This document shows positions 61,551 through 64,000 of a stretch of 64,000 bases of DNA, piece by piece (position 1 is the stretch's first letter; each line of letters opens with the position of its first letter). The translations under genes and the position numbers were made by a program. The notes beneath the pieces are model-generated. The model saw nothing but the letters and a program-made list of their open reading frames with translations. It had not been told where the DNA came from and made no database searches. Origin of the DNA: Nevskia sp. (lineage in GTDB: Bacteria; Pseudomonadota; Gammaproteobacteria; Nevskiales; Nevskiaceae); NCBI GenBank assembly GCA_030694365.1, contig JAUXYM010000070.1, forward strand, positions 42,217 through 106,216. Direction: 5' to 3'.

Positions 61551-61647
61551 AAGTCGAGAAGAGACGGAACAGAATAAGCAATAGGCTTGCCAACTTCCGC
61601 TGCCGGCCCGAAATGCCGGCAGCGAGCCGATCACGGAGGCTGCACCG

Positions 61648-62334
61648 ATGCGCGTTCACTGGTTGCAACACGCTGATTTCGAAGGACTGGGCGGCATCGA
61701 AGCTTGGCTGACGGCGCGCGGCCACACAATCACCGGTACCCGTCTGCAGCATGGTGAAACCCTGCCCGAGCCTGCTGCTTTCGACGCGCTGATGGTCATG
61801 GGCGGGCCGATGAACATTTATCAGCACGAGCTTCATCCCTGGCTGCGCACCGAAAAGGCGCTGATCCGCGCCGCGATCGCGCAAGGTCGGCGCGTGCTCG
61901 GCATCTGCCTGGGCGCGCAGTTGATCGCCGATGTCCTCGGCGGCCCGGTGAGCCGCAGTGCCGAGCCGGAGATCGGCTGGTTTCCGCTGCAGCTGACCGC
62001 GGAAGGACGCGCGCATCCACTGTTGGCCGGCCTGCCGGCCGAATTCACCAGCTTCCATTGGCATGGCGATACCTACGCCCTGCCGCCCGGCGCGACCCGG
62101 CTGATCGAAAGCGCCGCCTGTGCGCAGCAGGCTTTCGCCTGGGATGGCAGCCGCGTGCTCGGGCTGCAGTTCCATCCCGAGGTGACGCAGGCCGAGGCCG
62201 TCGAATGGTTCCGGCATGAATCGCTGACGCCGTCGCGCTACGTGCAGACGGCCGAATCGATTCTTGCCGATCAGGCCGCGTTCACCGCCAATGCGCGCTG
62301 GGCAGAGGCCATTCTTGAACGCTTCCTGGGCTAG
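61648..62334 (+). CDS. Class I glutamine amidotransferase (GuaA-like)
   Basis: A 228-residue stand-alone GATase. The catalytic Cys is in RVLGICLGAQLIADVLGG, with FDALMVMGGPMNIYQHELHP before it. The His/Glu pair is in VLGLQFHPEVTQAEAVEWF. Such single-domain proteins resemble the amidotransferase part of GMP synthase or gamma-glutamyl hydrolase types but act on unknown partners. ATG at 61648 follows GGAGG by 10 bases. It converges on hemP. Confidence 0.88.
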   Translation: MRVHWLQHADFEGLGGIEAWLTARGHTITGTRLQHGETLPEPAAFDALMVMGGPMNIYQHELHPWLRTEKALIRAAIAQGRRVLGICLGAQLIADVLGGPVSRSAEPEIGWFPLQLTAEGRAHPLLAGLPAEFTSFHWHGDTYALPPGATRLIESAACAQQAFAWDGSRVLGLQFHPEVTQAEAVEWFRHESLTPSRYVQTAESILADQAAFTANARWAEAILERFLG

Positions 62335-62371
62335 GGCCCGCGCCGGACTCAGTGCCGGCACCAGCCAAGCG

Positions 62372-62608
62372 TCACTTGGTCAGCAGCAGCTTGCCGGCAC
62401 GGGTGACCTGCAGGCAGTAGCGTTCGCCGTGATGGACGATCACCAGCCGCCGCGTGTGGCCGAACAGGCGGTCGCTATGGAGTTCGGTCTCGATGCCCGG
62501 ATCGCCAGACGCGGCGCCGGCGGGCATCGACACTTTCGACTGGACTTCCATGGGCTGCCGGCTGGCGGCGGACATCGAGCGGGGTGCGGTCAGGACAGGT
62601 TCGATCAT
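62372..62608 (-). CDS. hemP: Hemin uptake protein HemP
   Basis: A 78-residue protein with the HemP C-terminal pattern: SDRLFGHTRRLVIVHHGERY, then CLQVTRAGKLLLTK. HemP is required for heme uptake or its regulation in several proteobacteria. The N-terminus is longer than in short HemP proteins, so an internal Met could be the true start. An AAGGAG ribosome site is seven bases before the ATG at 62608. A Fur-like site lies just upstream. No heme receptor gene is in the window. Confidence 0.82.
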   Translation of the reverse strand: MIEPVLTAPRSMSAASRQPMEVQSKVSMPAGAASGDPGIETELHSDRLFGHTRRLVIVHHGERYCLQVTRAGKLLLTK

Positions 62609-62626
62609 CGTTCGGCTCCTTGTTGC

Positions 62627-62645
62627 GAACGATTATCATTTTGTT
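62627..62645 (-). promoter_or_regulatory. Candidate Fur box upstream of hemP
   Basis: On the minus strand the sequence AAATGATAATCGTT lies about 20 bases before the hemP start and matches the core of the Fur consensus (a GATAATxATTATC-type dyad). Iron repression of hemP is usual; this site is a prediction. Confidence 0.65.
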
Positions 62646-62698
62646 CTTGCGATTCGGCAAGCCCTGTCGTGACCTTCCGGCGGATCGACCCCGAAAGC

Positions 62699-63268
62699 CT
62701 AGAAAGCCGTACTCAGCAGCGCCGCGATGCCGAGCGCGGCAAACAGGCCGGCCGCGATGAAACGGATCAGCTTGAACGACAGCTTCTGAGTCAGCCGTTC
62801 GGCGAGCAGCACGGCCGGCGCGTCGGCGATCATCATGCCCAGGGTCGTGCCGCAGACCACGGCCAGCAAGGAGTCGAAACGCGCGGCCAGCGCCACGGTG
62901 GCCAACTGGGTCTTGTCGCCGATCTCGGCCAGAAAGAACGCCACCAAGGTCAGCAGGAACACGCCGTAACGGCCGACCGGTTTCGGCGCTTCGTCTTCGA
63001 GCTTGTCCGGCACCAGCGCCCAGGCGGCAATCGCGAGGAAGGTGACGCCGACCAGCCAGCGCAAGGTGTCCGGCGTGAACTGGCCGCGTATCCAGGCACC
63101 GAAGAAACCGGCAACGCCGTGATTGGCGATCGTCGCCGCGAGAATGCCGAGCAGGATCGGTACCGGCTTGCGGAATCGGCAAGCGAGCAGCAGCGCAAGC
63201 AGCTGGGTCTTGTCGCCAATCTCGCCGACGGCGACGACCAAAGTGGAAATACCGAAGGCTTCAAACAT
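62699..63268 (-). CDS. TMEM165/GDT1 (UPF0016) family manganese exporter, MneA-like
   Basis: A 189-residue inner-membrane protein with two copies of the family signature: VAVGEIGDKTQLLALLLACR near the N-terminus and FLAEIGDKTQLATVALAARF in the middle. Each belongs to a three-helix repeat. Bacterial members such as MneA export Mn(II). The ATG at 63268 was chosen because the first motif is at the usual distance. The yybP-ykoY riboswitch directly upstream, which senses Mn(II), strongly supports manganese export. Confidence 0.9.
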   Translation of the reverse strand: MFEAFGISTLVVAVGEIGDKTQLLALLLACRFRKPVPILLGILAATIANHGVAGFFGAWIRGQFTPDTLRWLVGVTFLAIAAWALVPDKLEDEAPKPVGRYGVFLLTLVAFFLAEIGDKTQLATVALAARFDSLLAVVCGTTLGMMIADAPAVLLAERLTQKLSFKLIRFIAAGLFAALGIAALLSTAF

Positions 63269-63349
63269 GGGGAACTCTCGGGGCCGGGCGATCGTGGACG
63301 ATTGACACGCGACCATGCCCGACCCGGGCCAATCCCTGCGGAAAGTGGT

Positions 63350-63490
63350 TGCGCGTCAAAGGTCTCGCCTGATGCGGAAAAGGACTTCCCGATCTGGATG
63401 CGCCACGATCTTGCGATCGATTGTGTTGACGCATCCCCCGATCAACGCCTGCCAGTGCAGCGGTCAGCGCGCCGGGTGACTACTCCCCAA
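63350..63490 (-). promoter_or_regulatory. yybP-ykoY manganese riboswitch
   Basis: On the minus strand the leader starts GGGGAGTAG (63480-63488). The hairpin strand ATGCGTCAACA (63424-63434) pairs through GGCGCAT (63398-63404), and the conserved ending GGCGAGACCTTT lies at 63358-63369. These are the conserved blocks of the yybP-ykoY element in their normal order. It lies in the leader of the TMEM165/MneA-type exporter gene and should turn it on at high manganese. Confidence 0.88.
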
Positions 63491-63559
63491 TGAACAAACA
63501 GAGTTTAGCCGATCAAGATTGACTGCACGGCGGCCAAGGGCACCCTGCAACTGCATTGC

Positions 63560-63578
63560 TCCCTCCCCCGCGAGCGGG
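63560..63578. repeat. R2 half-repeat interrupted by an insertion sequence
   Basis: CTCCCTCCCCCGCGAGCGGG matches the start of R2 copies, but the rest of R2 is absent. The IS50-like end begins immediately after it. Confidence 0.65.
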
Positions 63579-63622
63579 CTGTCTCTTGATCACATTTCAC
63601 TTGAGAAATAATCTGTAACTCT

Positions 63623-63880
63623 TTGACGCAGATGAAGTCATGGAGCGCGATGATGATGGCGGACGAAGCGACGTGGTCGCAGCAGATGTTTGGGGGTTGT
63701 GATCTGGGCGATGTGCGGCGGACGCGCCGACTGGTGGATGTGGGGACTCGTCTGGCTCGTCAGATGGGCGCTTCGGTGGCGCGGTGTTGCGAGGGCGAAT
63801 CGGCGGCACTGCTGGGCAGCTATCGGCTGATTCGCAACGACGAGGTGAAGCTCGGAGCGATCCCATGTGCGCTAACTTAG
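63623..63880 (+). pseudogene. Truncated IS50/Tn5-group transposase, N-terminal domain
   Basis: An 85-codon frame encodes the Tn5-type N-terminal DNA-binding domain: WSQQMFGGCDLGDVRRTRRL, then EGESAALLGSYRLIRNDEV, which align with the IS50 transposase start (W, LGDxRRxxRLV, GAYRxIRN). Similarity ends after about KLGAI; the next codons lead to a TAG at 63878. The catalytic DDE core is not visible. It is a relic or an interrupted copy. Confidence 0.8.
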
Positions 63881-63931
63881 AAGGACGATTTGTTTTACGC
63901 TTTCGATCGTCATGGGCGAAAGGGGACGACG

Positions 63932-64000
63932 ATGGCTTCAGGCGAGCAGTCGGTTGAAGGGGTTTCGGTGGGTTTGGGGGAAGACTGGCCGATTGTGGAA
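63932..64000 (+). CDS. Possible start of an unidentified gene (cut by window edge)
   Basis: From the ATG at 63932, after AAAGGGG, an open frame of 23 codons runs to the edge (MASGEQSVEGVSVGLGEDWP). It is in the same frame as the broken transposase but after its stop, and does not resemble the IS50 catalytic domain. It could be the first gene of a second inserted element. Too little is visible to name it. Confidence 0.3.
   Translation, partial: MASGEQSVEGVSVGLGEDWPIVE

Larger units (their letters stand above)
63579..64000 (+). mobile_element. IS50-like insertion sequence, left end, continuing past the window
   Basis: The left end CTGTCTCTTGATCACA closely matches the inside-end sequence of IS50/Tn5 (CTGTCTCTTGATCAGA). 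An IS4-family (IS50 group) transposase start follows. The right end is beyond the window, and the transposase frame is interrupted, so the element may be broken or hold a second insertion. Confidence 0.75.

Overview
The window is a piece of chromosome from a GC-rich proteobacterium. The gene set (YbhN/YbhP/ClsB, KatE-type catalase, PurT, Ppk1, ArgS with a SPOR protein, HemP, UppP) and the dispersed hairpin repeats with a GTCATTCCCGC-type core fit a gammaproteobacterium, possibly near Nevskiales or Xanthomonadales. The order is my inference; only the GC richness and gene content are seen directly.

Layout. 1-12 kb: membrane-lipid genes (clsB, ybhP, ybhN), catalase, a giant CheB-CheR-PAS-histidine kinase-receiver hybrid, a DctA-like transporter and a sorbosone-dehydrogenase-like lipoprotein, with copies of a small hairpin-rich repeat (called R1 here) between them. 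11.7-19.5 kb: an accessory region with a hipBA pair, decayed remnants (OmpA C-terminus, possible phosphoketolase N-terminus), two MITE-like inverted repeats, a PRC-barrel gene, then a 4.3-kb segment bounded by a 66-bp direct repeat. That segment carries a ParD-like/zeta-like toxin-antitoxin pair, a PIN-domain gene coupled to an XRE/ImmA-like gene, and a DUF2188 gene. It ends inside a small XRE gene beside tRNA-Arg(CCG).

19.8-38 kb: mostly housekeeping and metabolic genes: a photolyase-related protein with an unusual DUF2256 fusion, an epimerase, RarD, cytochromes c (one frameshifted), two oxygenase-like genes, purT/pyk, a glycerophosphodiesterase, a MerR regulator facing a metal-dependent hydrolase across a perfect 26-bp palindrome, and ppk1. 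38.2-47.7 kb: a type I restriction-modification locus in which hsdR-hsdS is separated from hsdM by an ABC-type ATPase/TOPRIM-like pair and by an opposing PIN/unknown-protein pair. This is the most system-like unit in the window.

47.7-64 kb: an mprF(lpiA)-acvB operon for making and probably hydrolysing aminoacyl-phosphatidylglycerol, a patatin lipase, a broken TMEM175-type channel gene, TetR, SDR genes, argS-SPOR, uppP, hemP with a Fur-like site, a TMEM165/MneA-type exporter behind a clear yybP-ykoY manganese riboswitch, and an IS50-like end with a truncated transposase at the right edge.

Two themes recur. Dispersed repeats (R1, R2 and an in-gene R3) lie at or inside gene ends, where they supply stop codons, C-terminal tails or an in-frame linker. 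Several genes carry indels or deletions (OmpA remnant, diheme cytochrome, CmcJ-like gene, TMEM175-like gene, photolyase), which could be real decay or sequencing error.
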